From Arenicola marina (lineage: Eukaryota; Annelida; Polychaeta; Arenicolidae): a DNA stretch of 64,000 nucleotides. The stretch spans positions 30,994,186 through 31,058,185 of the forward strand of contig OZ025258.1 in NCBI GenBank assembly GCA_964019135.1, in the 5' to 3' direction. This document shows positions 1 through 12,100 of the stretch, piece by piece; the stretch's first letter is position 1, and each line of letters opens with the position of its first letter. The notes beneath the pieces are model-generated. The model ran no database searches. It saw only the letters and a program-made list of their open reading frames with translations, and was not told the origin of the DNA. Made by a program: the position numbers and the translations under genes.

Positions 1-2510
1 TGACTGACTTTGGACGAGCGTAACATATACGTCACGCATACGTCACAGATAGTCAGGACACCAGTGTGCGCAGAGATTCTAAACTCGTTCCGTTTGTTTG
101 TCCCCGAGTCGCCATGTCGGAAAACGCGTGAGAGGCGGAATTAAGTACCATATTTCCCGGTTATTGGCAAGGCATGTAAAATTAATAAACATGTCTAAAT
201 TACATTCCGATTACGTCACTTTTTCAATGACGATGGCACATGTTTAATTGGTTGGGAGGTGCCGCTCATGCCATAAAGAGAGTAGTCTTAATTAAGAGAC
301 ACAGTACGCGATGTACTGTTTATTGAGAGCAGCATTTTAACAAAAGGCATTTAAAGAAGGCACTGATAGTCATGGCAAACTTGATGGAGGTAGACGTTTT
401 GCTAAGAACGTTCCCTATAGGTTCCACACCACAGGTCGTGCGTAGAAAAGTATATGGTGTCAAGTAGTGCCTCCAATATGGTCCTATATCAATGTTAAAT
501 GGTTACTGGTTATTTTATTTTTTGTACATATTGTTCTTTTACTAATGCTTGGCAAGAATAATGATTGTTTAGTTAATATGTGGCGTATGTAATCATGCAT
601 GTTACTGTGCTTGGTTCGGTCGACACATCACAGGTGCAGCAGAATTTACCATGCAGTCATAACGGACCCATCTATGTAGGTTAATACCAGCAATCCCGTG
701 ATCCTCTATCGGACAGCCTTCCCGTTTATGTCTGTAAGCTGAGAATCAAGTCTAGGAATAAACCACTGGAATAAATTTGAAATTTATTATCATTGTGTAG
801 CCGAACCGAAAACGGTAACCACAACAACATGCTCATTTTGTGGGTTTCTAATTTGTGGCAGGTTGCGCTAGGGGGCGTGCTAGGGAAATGTGCATGGCGT
901 TAGCCATGTTATTGGCTCCACATCAAGCTGTAGCAGTCCGCCAATTTACCCGCCCGAGGCCGCGCTGCGAACACCCCGCTAACTCGCGCTATTGTTATAT
1001 TATTACAATCGTTGCCATAGTTACACGGCGTAGAACACTGAAACATGATGTCAGAAAGAAGACTTGTGGCTATAGATTTAAATAGCTAACTCGCGCTATT
1101 GTTATATTCATTTGTGCGTGACGTCATGTTTTATTGCTCTATGCAATGTCACTATGGCAACGATTGACTATTGAAGGGGCCGCGGCGCGGTTTGGGTCAC
1201 ATTACACGCCTTTAGCCGCCTTCGGACTTAATGCTATTGTACTAATTCACACGACCATTGACTCGTAATAATAACACGTTATACAACAAGATTAAAGACG
1301 AAGCTTTTTTCACTCGGGACACGGCGTCCGCACGAGTACTCAACGGGGTGGGAAGAATTTGTTATGTGAATTAGACGAGAAATTTTTTCAATTATTAACT
1401 TGCCGAGCCCGTCCCAATAGCCCCTTGATATAGTAAATAAATGTGAACATATACTCCATTACATGTGTTTAATTGCAGAAATAGTATGTAACAGCTATTA
1501 GGTTATTACGCGATAAAGCCCTGTATTGCCATCTAGGTGTACCCCTTTTGCATTTGTTACACGTTGTCATGTTGACCTTATAACTGATTTTGGCAATACA
1601 ACAATTACAAATACGTCAGATTTATGTCAGAAAAGGTGACTTCTAGCAGTATAGCTTGAGCTACAGCTTTAGGGGAGATATTATAAACATACTTGACCCC
1701 CCACCCCACCCCCCTCGCCATATCCCCATCTCCGTCGGTTCTTTCAGAATATGCGGTCACTCCGAGATGTCACATCGAAAACACCAATAATTGCATTTCA
1801 CATGATGTCCTGTTAGTCATGGCTTCGTCATGACTAACGTGGTCTGTCGAACTTATCGACACGAGCGTTGTGTGAAGCGGCGTGTGGCTTTTGGCTTCAA
1901 GGAATCGATGGCTGGTTGCCAGCAGGTGGTAGCTACTCCGAACCGTTTTGTATACTCTACAATGGGTCGATGCAGAGTGACGCATGCTTTAAACATTGGG
2001 AGGCAGAAAAATCACTAACTGTCCTTCACAGGCGGATTTTCATTCACTGATACGTTGGGGGCGGACCCAGGGGGGAAGGACACCTCTCCCCTGTTTTGAG
2101 AAAATGTTTTAATGCCTGAGTGGTATGCAGGATTGCCCCTATGTGGAGATGACTCCACCCCCCCACTCCCCCCACCCCTGTATCTGTCATAATGGCACCG
2201 TACGAACACATGGAGCGGAGAGGGTCTCAATGTCCTGTATTTTATATAAAGGGGACAGCTGCGCATGGGGGACACTTTTGCGTGCTGCACCGGTCGTAAT
2301 GCAAAATTAGGCCATCTGATGCGTGCCCCCCCCCCCCGATCACAATCTTCTGCAGCCACCCCCGCCCGCCTCCCCCCCCCCCCCCTGCGGTTGCACGTTT
2401 CCAGTGGACCCCTCCGTTTTCAAATGTCCACGAGCAGCAACCTAGTGCTGGAGAAGGACCAGTGCTCCACCCGCTTCCGCCGCCTATGCACTGTAATCTC
2501 GAAATTCAAG
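1..2510. other. Intergenic stretch, no gene seen
   Basis: I see no exon with coding character or a recognisable protein motif here on either strand. Open frames are short and compositionally random. The only structure noted is a 24-bp sequence containing AACTCGCGCTATTGTTATAT, present twice in direct orientation near 978 and 1087, and a C-rich run near 1,700. A fragment with a GGCGGACCCAGG-like end near 2,055 may belong to the MITE family annotated at 2,515. Confidence 0.6.
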
Positions 2511-2513
2511 ACT

Positions 2514-2685
2514 CCTAGGGGCGAATCTAGGTGGGGGGGGGTTACGGGGGTTGCACCCCACCCCCCCACCTTGGGAACCTGAACATACACTGCTAAAGTC
2601 GGCTTTTCCGAGCACCCCCCCCCTCCCCGGTCGGAAGTTTTCAGAGAGCAACCCCCCCTTGGCAAATTCCTAGATCCGCCCCTGT
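2514..2685. repeat. Small C/G-rich MITE-like element with AGGGGCGGATCTAGG-type inverted ends
   Basis: The left end reads AGGGGCGAATCTAGG and the right end CCTAGATCCGCCCCTG; these are inverted copies of each other with one or two mismatches. The interior carries long G and C runs and a segment (TTGGGAACCTGAACATACAC, then TTTTCAGAGAGCAACCCCC) that recurs in the longer element at 27,070-27,425. This is a non-autonomous DNA-transposon type structure with no coding capacity. Another right-end fragment, AATCCGCCCCTGTG, lies near 2,775, so nested or partial copies are likely. The transposon superfamily is not determined. Confidence 0.6.
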
Positions 2686-2789
2686 CCCCCCCCCCCTCCA
2701 CTAAAGTATGGATTTGCCCCTGTAGTATGCCCTGTAATGGCGAAATTCAATCGCCTCCCCATCCTCTAAAGTCTGAATCCGCCCCTGTG

Positions 2790-5700
2790 TGTAACTTTGT
2801 TTGAGGTGTACGCGTATCATTATTGAGATGTTAATTAGTTTTAAGTGACGAGGGCCAGTAACTCCAGATATATTCCTACAATATGTTCCAGAGCAGCCCC
2901 AGCAGCAGGGCTGTTCGTTAGAAATAAAAGAATAATGTAGCCTGCCGAGGTTTTTACTTTTCACCTCCTGGACATTCTTTAGATAGTGTAATTATCCTTG
3001 TGCTATATTACGGAAATATTTTTTACTTCAAAACACATAAGGTGTCACCGTACGTGTGGAGACGCATCCCGGATCCCACATCTTAATTGGATTTCGCTGC
3101 CGCCAGGCTAGTCACACATATGGCCCAGCCATCCCCATTCCAACATCTCGCTAAGGAATTGTTACCCCCTCCCCTCACCATTACACCATCCCTCCCCTCA
3201 CAATTACATGCAGACTCCCTGCCGCTGCACACCCACCCCCCCCCCCAACCCCCCTATCCCTCACCATGTCCTGTGTGCCCTGTACCTGAAACACGTTACG
3301 CACACACTATTGGCGTCTGGTCACATTTATATGTATTTATAAAAAGCCCGTGACTGCACTACAGAGCTGTAAACGTAGTCATAATGCACACACGGAGTCA
3401 CGCTGCATGCCTGGCGGACTGATGAGTCACTCCTTGTAGGAGACCACCATTGAGAACGCAACGCGTTCCTTATGTAGAGTATAGGGCCAGGATATATAGG
3501 CCCTTGCATTACATCTAAACCAGACGAGGCAGTACTTGTTTCATCGTAACTGTTTGTTGAGACAGATATTTTAAACATTCCCTTTACCACGCCACAAACT
3601 CTACATATTTTTGTGCCTTCTGTAACGTTTATCGACCAAAGTCATTTGTCATTGAAGTAGACAGTTATGAAGTGTTATTTTCACAATGTTTCAGTTAGCT
3701 ATTCCCTCTGTAAGCGGTGCAAGGTACTTTTTTCATTACATACCGTCAACGAGTCACGCGCTTTAGTCAGATGACAGGCTCTGAATGGACAAAAGTTGAC
3801 AGTCTTCAGGCCAACGTGGGCCCAGTTATAACCTTACTCCGCGTCCACCCCTGGATGGCAATGGTTAATTCGATGTAATGACATTTCTATATTATGTGGT
3901 GATGCGTACCACGATTGACAGGCGGTCAATGAACCTCTCAATGAATCAGTAAAAAGATATGTACACTGCTTTTTGCATCATGCTCTAGAAGGAAACGACA
4001 TTTAGTTACAGTGCATATGAGGTCACCGGGTTTTAGCCTCCACCCCATCACTTTAATCTGTTACGTTACCATGGTTATATGTCCCCAACAACGACCCCAA
4101 ATGTGATACTTTTTATTCCTGCGCGTAAGGACAATCAAAGAAATGGTATCGGAAGCATGTTTTGTGTCACAATGAATGGCGGTTGCGAATCGACTTGACA
4201 CTGACGAGGAAAGGCTTCATTTGCAAGGGTATGACCATCACATTCCGCCCGGGTACACCAGGCCTTATGCGACCCCCAACATAGTGACCATACTACCGCT
4301 TCTTTTGTCCTCCATCGACGCAGAGCCATGTAGGTTACGGTTTGGTACATTCGTTACACACCCTCACATAACTGCGTGTGGCGATCTCTTATCCCCTACC
4401 AGCTCACCGGTCAATGTCCCTTTTCACACATACACCCCACTACCCGTCCCGCCCCGCACCCCCCACAGGCTCACCCACTTTCCAGTATTCCCTCAGTCTC
4501 AGTCTCAGTCGCCCTCCCCAGATGCCTCCTTGCCACCCGATTTGCCCCTAAAGGAACCCCTATTCGCCCTCATGTCAATGTCCTTTTAACACCCACAACC
4601 CCCGCTCACCCACCTTCCGGAATTCCTTTCCACTCCGTCTCCACCCTCACCATGCTCCTTGCCACCCGATTTGCCCTTAGCATGTCCTTACAGCCTAGTT
4701 GATGGTCTGCTGCTTCGTGCACCTGTAGGTAGTCGCCCTTGAGATTTGAACCCTTGTCCGTCTTGCACTAGGGGGCTCGAACTGTCTTTGTATGAGTCAC
4801 CTCGGGTGCTGGACTGACTGATCGAGCAAACTCTTTCGTGATCTTGGGAGTTGGTCGATCAAATTCAAATGCTAAAGGACATTGAGAAATGGCCCGTACC
4901 GCATCAAACAGGCAGAGAAACCTTTACGTAATATTGGGAATGTGTAGCATGACATATCAGACACTGTCGAATGGCGCCACGAACGCAAAGCCCCGTTAAA
5001 AGCAAACAAGAAGTAAGCGTATACCATGACGTAGAGATACCGCGTAGAGTAGGCTTCGCATGGCACGAAAAGGTCAAAAGCATCGTCACACAAAAAAATA
5101 ACTATTAATATCACTACAAGACAGTGATAATACTTGCATCATGCAACAGTGATGCACACCGTTACAAGACAGTGAGAATAACACTGCAATGCCCGTGAAA
5201 ACATAAAACAATGAGCATAGATATTGAAAACATTTGATACCATGACAATAGGTGCGCGTTGTAAATATGACCGTGGCACCGACCAAAATGCACCTACTTC
5301 GGCTTTTATATTTCATGTTTATATCATCTTTAGTTTTGCACAGTTTACCATATATTATGCGAGCCCGGTATGTAGGATGACCGCCTTACTTTTTATCGTT
5401 GTCCCCATTAGTGACGACAAGGCACGCACCCTGGTGGTCGCCTGGTGACGTCACCACGGGAAGCGACGTGTAAACATGGGACTTCCCACTAAGGCGCCTC
5501 CGTATTGACAGTGTCTGTCTTCCTCATCGTCCGTCCCTCTCACTCCCCAGGTCCCGCTTCCCTCTCACCCCCCGGGTATCGCCCATACCACCACCCTTCC
5601 CTCCCACCGCCCCTACCCCGCGTGACCGGGTCATGGAATTGGAGTCCCCCTTGATCTCGTTGTACATAAATCGATCGATGCGTTGTTTGTCGCATCGAAA

Positions 5701-7260
5701 AATTCTGGTTCAAAACGCATTAAACGTACATGCGAGTAGGTCCATATTGGGTGTAGTAATGGCCCTTGGAGTAATCAATTTTCAGGATATGGGTGAATCA
5801 CCGCCTGGGTGAATCATTGTTATTGACAGGGCAGCGGGTGGCGACATGGCCGTCGGGTGAACCACGGCCCCAGTCGGACCATCACTTGCGATCTACTCGT
5901 ATATAATCCATATTACACGAGATATGGCAGGTTACAAAACAGACGTCGAAAAGGCTATATTCATGAAAAGAAAATCATTATGCATGAGTTCTACTAATGG
6001 AATGATGTACATGTAAAAGTACGTGTATATATCAGTTTTACAAATAAAAAGCCATATTGACATTGGGGCGGGCACGGAGCGCTGAATCTACCACAGGACT
6101 TCTTTAAACCCTTGCTATCTGCTATCCGCTACCTATGGGGCGGGGGGGGGGGGGCGGGGGGTATACCCGTCCACCCACGAAAGAAAGAAAAAAAACATAT
6201 TGCAGAAGTGAAGCATCACGATTCATTTGATTCACACGTGCAGAAGGAAAACGAACGTGCTGCTCAAGAAAGCGATGCACCAGGAACTTCGTGCATGACG
6301 GACGCAGGGAGGAACGGGGGGCGGGGGGGGGGGGGCTGGGAGCACCGAAGTGGGTGGGGCGAGTCAACTCATCCTTAGATACGCATGCAGGATACATATG
6401 AATTTTCCATATGACGCCATTCAACAAAGCAGACCCTTTGTGCGTTCAAAGTTATGGCGTATGGTGTGGCCATTTATATTTCACGCTTAGTGCAAAGCAA
6501 ACCGGTTGTAGCTTCGTGTTTACGCTTGTTTTAACGCTTAGTAAGTTAGTGTTCAACAAGCTCATGATGAAATAATGCCTATATTTATGCCATGCTTAGT
6601 ATAAAGGAAGTAGTAATTACGACAGTTCAAAATGGACTGGGCCCAATATTTCGCCGTTGACATTAGCATGGAGCGGGGTGGAATGTAGTAAAAGTAAACG
6701 GCGTGACGGGAGCACCACGGATGCTGACGGGAGGACTTACTTATATACCAGGGACATACATCACACACACGGCATTGGACTCGTCGGGTGTTTGGTTTTT
6801 GGGTAGCCCGCTGTAACCTGTGTGCGAGGTCATATCGCGACGAAAAGAGAAAGATCCGGGCAGAAAGGAGACGTGTCTCAACAAAGGAAGAGCACACACC
6901 GTCCGCTGAGCTCATCCATCGGGCTATAATCGCCGAAAGCCAAACGCCTTTACGACTAGCTAGGTCACGGAACAGGTGGAAGTTGACGTGGTAGGGACGG
7001 AGGGGGGAGGGGGGGCTATATGAAATGAGTTGGTGTTTTAGGCCGCTAAACTGGACCAATGGTGGGGGACGGAGGGTGGGAGCCGAATGTGCAGCCAAGG
7101 TTGTGTCGAGGTGAGACTGGAGTTCGTGAAAGTCGGTTGGTTGGTTATATTCATCACGATTTAACCACTTTTGATGATATCGCGTCAATGCGAGAAGGAA
7201 GGGAAGGGAGAGTGGAGCGGGGGTAACACCCTACTCTTTGCGAAGAAGGACATGGGATCT
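2790..7260. other. Intergenic stretch, no gene seen
   Basis: No coding exon can be supported. The longest open frame is a 208-codon minus-strand frame at 6,562-7,188 without motifs or splice context. Polypurine/polypyrimidine runs occur at 3,230-3,260, 6,138-6,160 and 6,315-6,345; the last two are G-runs able to form G-quadruplexes. A tRNA-B-box-like GGGTTCAAATCTC lies on the minus strand near 4,770, possibly a decayed SINE. Confidence 0.5.
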
Positions 7261-7269
7261 TTATATTGC

Positions 7270-7388
7270 GACCATACAGTCATGGCCACAGCGAGGCTCG
7301 AAACACCGATCCACGTGCCGTTAGGCTCTCAGGTGGCCAGGGCACTTAAGGCGAGCGCTGTAACCGACTGAGCTATCGAGACGGCCCC
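7270..7388 (-). repeat. tRNA-derived SINE head
   Basis: Read on the minus strand, the segment contains a near-perfect RNA polymerase III A box (TAGCTCAGTCGGT) and, about 70 bases on, a degenerate B box (GTTTCGAGCC). The 5' part, GTCTCGATAGCTCAGTCGG, is tRNA-like, but no cloverleaf with paired acceptor ends can be drawn and the A-B spacing is too long for a tRNA. It is therefore called a tRNA-derived SINE rather than a tRNA gene. Body and tail boundaries are not visible. Confidence 0.65.
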
Positions 7389-8120
7389 GTGAAAGTTTCA
7401 GTGGAGGCTTGGGCCCGAGAGACTGGTGGGGGTTTGGGGGCGGTGGTGCCAGGGGTGGGATGGGTAGAGTCGTCACATGTATAAACTCAACATCTCATAA
7501 ATACACGAAGAGAGCTCCACATTATGCCAACTCACGGTTGAAATGTCATTCGGGTGCGCCCACCGAGGTACATACACTATAGCTAGGAGTGAACACTTCT
7601 TGGTATAACTGAGGACACACGTACCTACAGCCCGGTGAGGGAGTCACGATTCGTTCAAATCAAGGGGGAGGGGTGAGGGGAGGGGGGGGGGACCTGTACC
7701 CCACTGGATCCGATATAAATGCGGACACATTAAATGTAAATGTTCAAAATGCTGCGCACCATGCAAACTGTTTGTATGATTATATGTTGTGTCATTTGAG
7801 CCTTAAGGTCTTCAAGACCAAATAAACCACAACCACAACCAACCAACATTCACATTGAGAGAGGTACAGTTATCTCTAAGTGTCATACTCCACTTCCCAA
7901 CTCCACAGCAACGCCCATATGCTTTCAGTGGTGAGATGCAGTTAATAACCCTTGATTCTCCCCCTCCCCACACTACCCGCCTCAAACCTTCATGGTTTAG
8001 GCCGGTGTGTCATTCACATGCGCCGCCACAACCTTGAAAATGTATTTCGACATACGACATATATCAAACTTATAATAATAAAACATTGTTTTATTATTAT
8101 AATTACTTTTATTTAAGATC

Positions 8121-8401
8121 TATGGTATAATACTTATTATTATATCGGATTTATGGTATAATACTTATTATCATATCGGATTTATGGTATGATACTTATT
8201 ATTATATCGGATTTATGGTATAATACTTATTATTATATCGGATTTATGGTATAATACCTATTATCATATCGGATTTATGGTATAATACTTATTATTATAT
8301 CTGATTTATGGTATAATACTTATCATATCGGATTTATGGTATAATACTTATTATCACATCGGATCATTGGTATAATACTTACTACATCGGGTCTTTGATA
8401 T
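8121..8401. repeat. 31-bp AT-rich tandem array, about 9 copies
   Basis: The unit is TATGGTATAATACTTATTAT followed by TATATCGGATT (31 bp). It is repeated about nine times with few substitutions and two shortened units near the right end. The array lies about 0.6 kb upstream of the TATA box of the SRCR-protease gene. No coding potential is seen. Confidence 0.92.
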
Positions 8402-8975
8402 ATAAGTTATATAATTATTGGACCTATATGATGCAATAACTGTTGTTATTTCCGACCTGTTCATCCTGTTTACAACGAGAGATGCCAAACTCATCAGCGT
8501 CGCCTCTCCTCGGTACTTCGTGACTAAGTTTTTTGACAGGTATCTTGAAGTGGTACTGCATGACTATTAAACACTCTTCGATACCGTTGAAAGCGTGCTA
8601 AGTACTTCCTGAAGTGCTAGGTGGGCCGTGACGTCAGCTCGCGCGTGAGCGAGGAGCGCCCCCTGCCCCGAGGCGACCGCCAGGTGGAGTTGAGTTCCAG
8701 GCACTCTCCACCTAGACGGCGGGTTAATCGTTGAAAGCCATCGCAAGCTCTGACACACTCACCCCCACCATCCTCCGCCCTTCCATCGCGGGAAGCAACA
8801 GCCTGTGTCGAGCTCTCAGTGGCCATCCTATGATCTGTGAGGGCTGGTCTAGGAAGTAGCTTTATAGTTCATATTTAGCTGCGAACACCAATCTTGGTGG
8901 ATGAGTAAATTGGCGTCAATCGTGTGCCACACAAGCTTGTCGTGAATACGGGCTGATTTTAAAAATTAGCTACTC

Positions 8976-8983
8976 TATATAAG
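8976..8983 (+). promoter_or_regulatory. Probable TATA box of the SRCR-protease gene
   Basis: TATATAAG lies 109 bases upstream of the chosen ATG at 9,085. Transcription would start near 9,005-9,010 and leave a leader of about 75-80 bases without an intron. This is inferred from sequence and position only. Confidence 0.55.
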
Positions 8984-9084
8984 GCGTACAGACTATACAT
9001 AGCGACAGTCTCGTCACAAGAGAAAAACGAAAAATATAACACGAGTTAAGCAAACAGGAGTATCGGATACGCCACCTGCCGACT

Positions 9085-9145
9085 ATGACGACATGGAAGG
9101 CCTGGCTTCTGCTTGTTGTGGCTGTTTCCGGTCTGGCGGTCAACG
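9085..9145 (+). CDS. Exon 1: start codon and signal peptide
   Basis: The exon starts [20 protein letters not shown], with a short polar head, a hydrophobic core (LLLVVAV) and a small-residue region fitting signal peptidase cleavage near residues 18-20. It ends in phase 1 before the donor GTAAGG. This ATG is chosen because it gives a clean signal peptide about 80 bases after the inferred transcription start, and because exon 2 joins in frame directly with SRCR1. Confidence 0.88.
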
Positions 9146-12100
9146 GTAAGGTTCATGCTGTAATGAGACCTGAGAGGGTGGCTCAGGGCTACATTGTGCT
9201 AGTCTTTATCAGTGCAGTGACGTGCTTACCAAATGTCTTAATGCTGTAGTTAGGAAGTGGAAAGTAAGATAGGCTGCCAAATGGAAGTGGGCCTTAATAA
9301 TGATTTCCGTGTAGAAATAAACCGATAACCGCAGATCAAACGGAATACAGGGGACTGATGCCAATTATAAGTGGATCAGACCCAGTATAAGTGGATAAGA
9401 CTCAGTATAAGGCGATGAGACGAAGTATAAGTGTTTCAGATCAAGTATAAATGAACGGGATCAGTTATAATATGACAAGTGAGAGTATAAATAAATTGTT
9501 TGATGTCAAGTGCATGTGGATGAAGTTAACTTTGAGTGAATTCCTGTAACCGAGTATAAATTGATGACGTTAGTTTACTCCAGGCAATATTAATGGACTG
9601 TTTCTCTCATGCTGATATCTTGCTTGTAATTGTTTATATGACGATATATAAAGCATTTCACTTCTGAAATATTCCAATGCCCTTTGATGTAGGACAAGAG
9701 TTAAGACTGGTCGGGGATTTGAGTTCAAGTCGCGGCCGGCTAGAGATCCAAAGGGATGGCCGCTGGGGGACCGTTTGTGACCAAGGCTGGGACGTCCCAG
9801 ACGCTAGGTAGGTCACATGGTGCAGGCTGTACAGGGATGTTGAAGGGGCGACACACCATAACTATATGTACCTGCCCTGTTCCTGGCGTGTGCTGCTTTA
9901 TTAACGCTTGAACCCAAATTGTTTTGATCATATACTACAACAATATATTGGTCATGAATAACACGCATCAGTCATGCATCGTGCAGCCTATACAAAGGCG
10001 GATTCAGGGTGGGGGATGGGGTCCAGGGGGTTCTGACCCCCAGCCCCCCTTTTGGAGGATGAACACCGTTTTTAACGCAGAATTTAAGCCGTATTCTAGC
10101 GTGTAACCCTCCCCCCCTGCCCTTTTGATGAAGAAGCTCAAAGCATTGGTGGATCCTCCGGTCGCCCAAAAAATTGGTGGACCCCACGTCGCAGTTTTTT
10201 TCAGAGCCCCCGCCCCCATGGTCGCAAGCTTTCAGTGACCCCTTCCCCCCCCATGGTCGCAAGTTTTCAGTGGACCCCCTGCCCCCCCCCCCTCGCCCCC
10301 CCCCCCTTTTTTCAAATTCCTGGATCCGCCCCTACTATACCTGATAACAGTCTGAACTCAAGACATTAACTGACAGGGAAAGTCATATTCGTGTGATGCG
10401 ACCGCCTCGCCTCCAGAGCGCTCGACAAGTGACTCTAATACGTGTCTCATTGTTCAGTGGGTCAATAAGTAGATTTATCACGGCGGTGCACGGCCGGAAA
10501 AAAAGTCCATGGCAGGAGACCCCAGCGAGCACTGTGCAAGCTGGGGCTTCCTTGCGGGGGTGCATATGACGTCATACGGCAGCATTGTGTGATATCGTTA
10601 CAGCGTATAAGGCAAATTTTACCTATCGGCTCAAAATTACACAGGCATATCGCTGCCTCACTTGGCAGTGGGCCAGCGATGCGGCTGTGTCCGCTTGTCA
10701 ACGGTTGTGAAAGGACACACAAAAAGCCAACCTGGCGGTTCTTATGCTAACCATTGCACAACGTACGTGGAGTAAAGAAAGATGCATGTAATCAAAAGGT
10801 TTCGTAGTTGTTTTACTGGGGCTTATGTGTACCCAAAATACTCAGCGCACCGCTCCGGGTGTAAATTGTTTAAATATAAAACCTTGCCCCCAGTCAAATC
10901 ATATATTGAATTAGGTTCCAGTACCGCTTGTTATTTCAAGGTTAATATATCGCTACAATTGTATGTCGGTCATAACGTACTACCTAATGTTATGTACATA
11001 CCGGTGCATGGTTTCCAGCTCTCCTTGCCTACTCGACACCCCCTCCTACAACCCACCTTGCACTAATGTTTCTCTAACAACCTCTCTTGTCATACAAACC
11101 TAATGTTTGGGTCTGCTTAATTATCTGAATTGTAGCTTCATATTAACAACAGAACTTCTAATCATGAAATGTCCTCTTTCACATGGAGTTGTTCGTCCCT
11201 AAGCTATAAATGTATATTTATATTGACCGATTAAAGAATTTCTCATCGTGGAGGAAATAAAATCAACGTAGCGTCTGGGCTTGGGAGCAATACACCTTGT
11301 GTAGCGGTCCTACAAGCGATACTCCCTGTAGGAGTGGTATGCAACTGGTGTACATATATATGGAACACAGCAGAAGACAGATTTTCAAATTACGTACGCC
11401 ATGCAAATATGGACCACGAAATGCCAAAAATGTTCGTAGTCTGGCAAGACGATGCAATGCAAAGATCGCGCTCAAACAACTAACGTGCGTGACGTCATCA
11501 TTCTAAACAGACAGCAAAATGGTATAGCAAAATTACAACTCAGACAAGACATCTTGGTGTGTTTGTGCCTCCTGCAGGGTGGTATGTCGCCAGCTGGGGT
11601 GGGAGTATGGTTCGGCCGTTCGCCGCGCGCGCTTCGGTCAGGGTGAGGGACCTGTCCTCATCAGCAACTTCCAGTGCCTTGGTAGCGAGCGCCGCCTGTT
11701 GGATTGCGCCAACGACGGTTGGAACAACCACAACTGTGATCACAGCAGAGACGCGGGCGTCGAATGCTTCAACGAACGTACGTAAAAAAACACTGTTCTT
11801 CCGCGTTCTGCCTGGATGCACCAATGGCAATTTAATGGCTTTCCTCGTCTGCTCTAGTTGATATTAAAAGAAAAAAATGAATCCTTCATCACCATCCAAA
11901 ATAACTGCCACGGGTTTTCCAGGGGCGGTTACTCAGTAATTTTCCAGAGTAATTCCCAACAAGGATGTATCAGCAGTCCCCGTCCCATCGGTACCCACGT
12001 TGCATTGATTTAGTAGGCCAGTTGTAAAACAAGTTGACTGGAATTCATTTAACCGAAGGTTAATGTTTAAAGTTGTAATGTGGGATATGTGCAAATGACA

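Noticed and set aside
6562-7188. 208-codon minus-strand open frame
   Set aside because: There are no motifs, hydrophobicity pattern or splice context. Its composition looks random and it lies beside MITE and SINE debris.
7270-7388. Functional tRNA gene on the minus strand
   Set aside because: The A box is good, but A-B spacing is too long and no acceptor stem pairs. It fits a tRNA-derived SINE better.
8617-8826. Minus-strand exon of a divergent gene upstream of the SRCR-protease gene
   Set aside because: Two overlapping GC-rich frames exist, but there is no motif, no clear splice sites and no continuation nearby.
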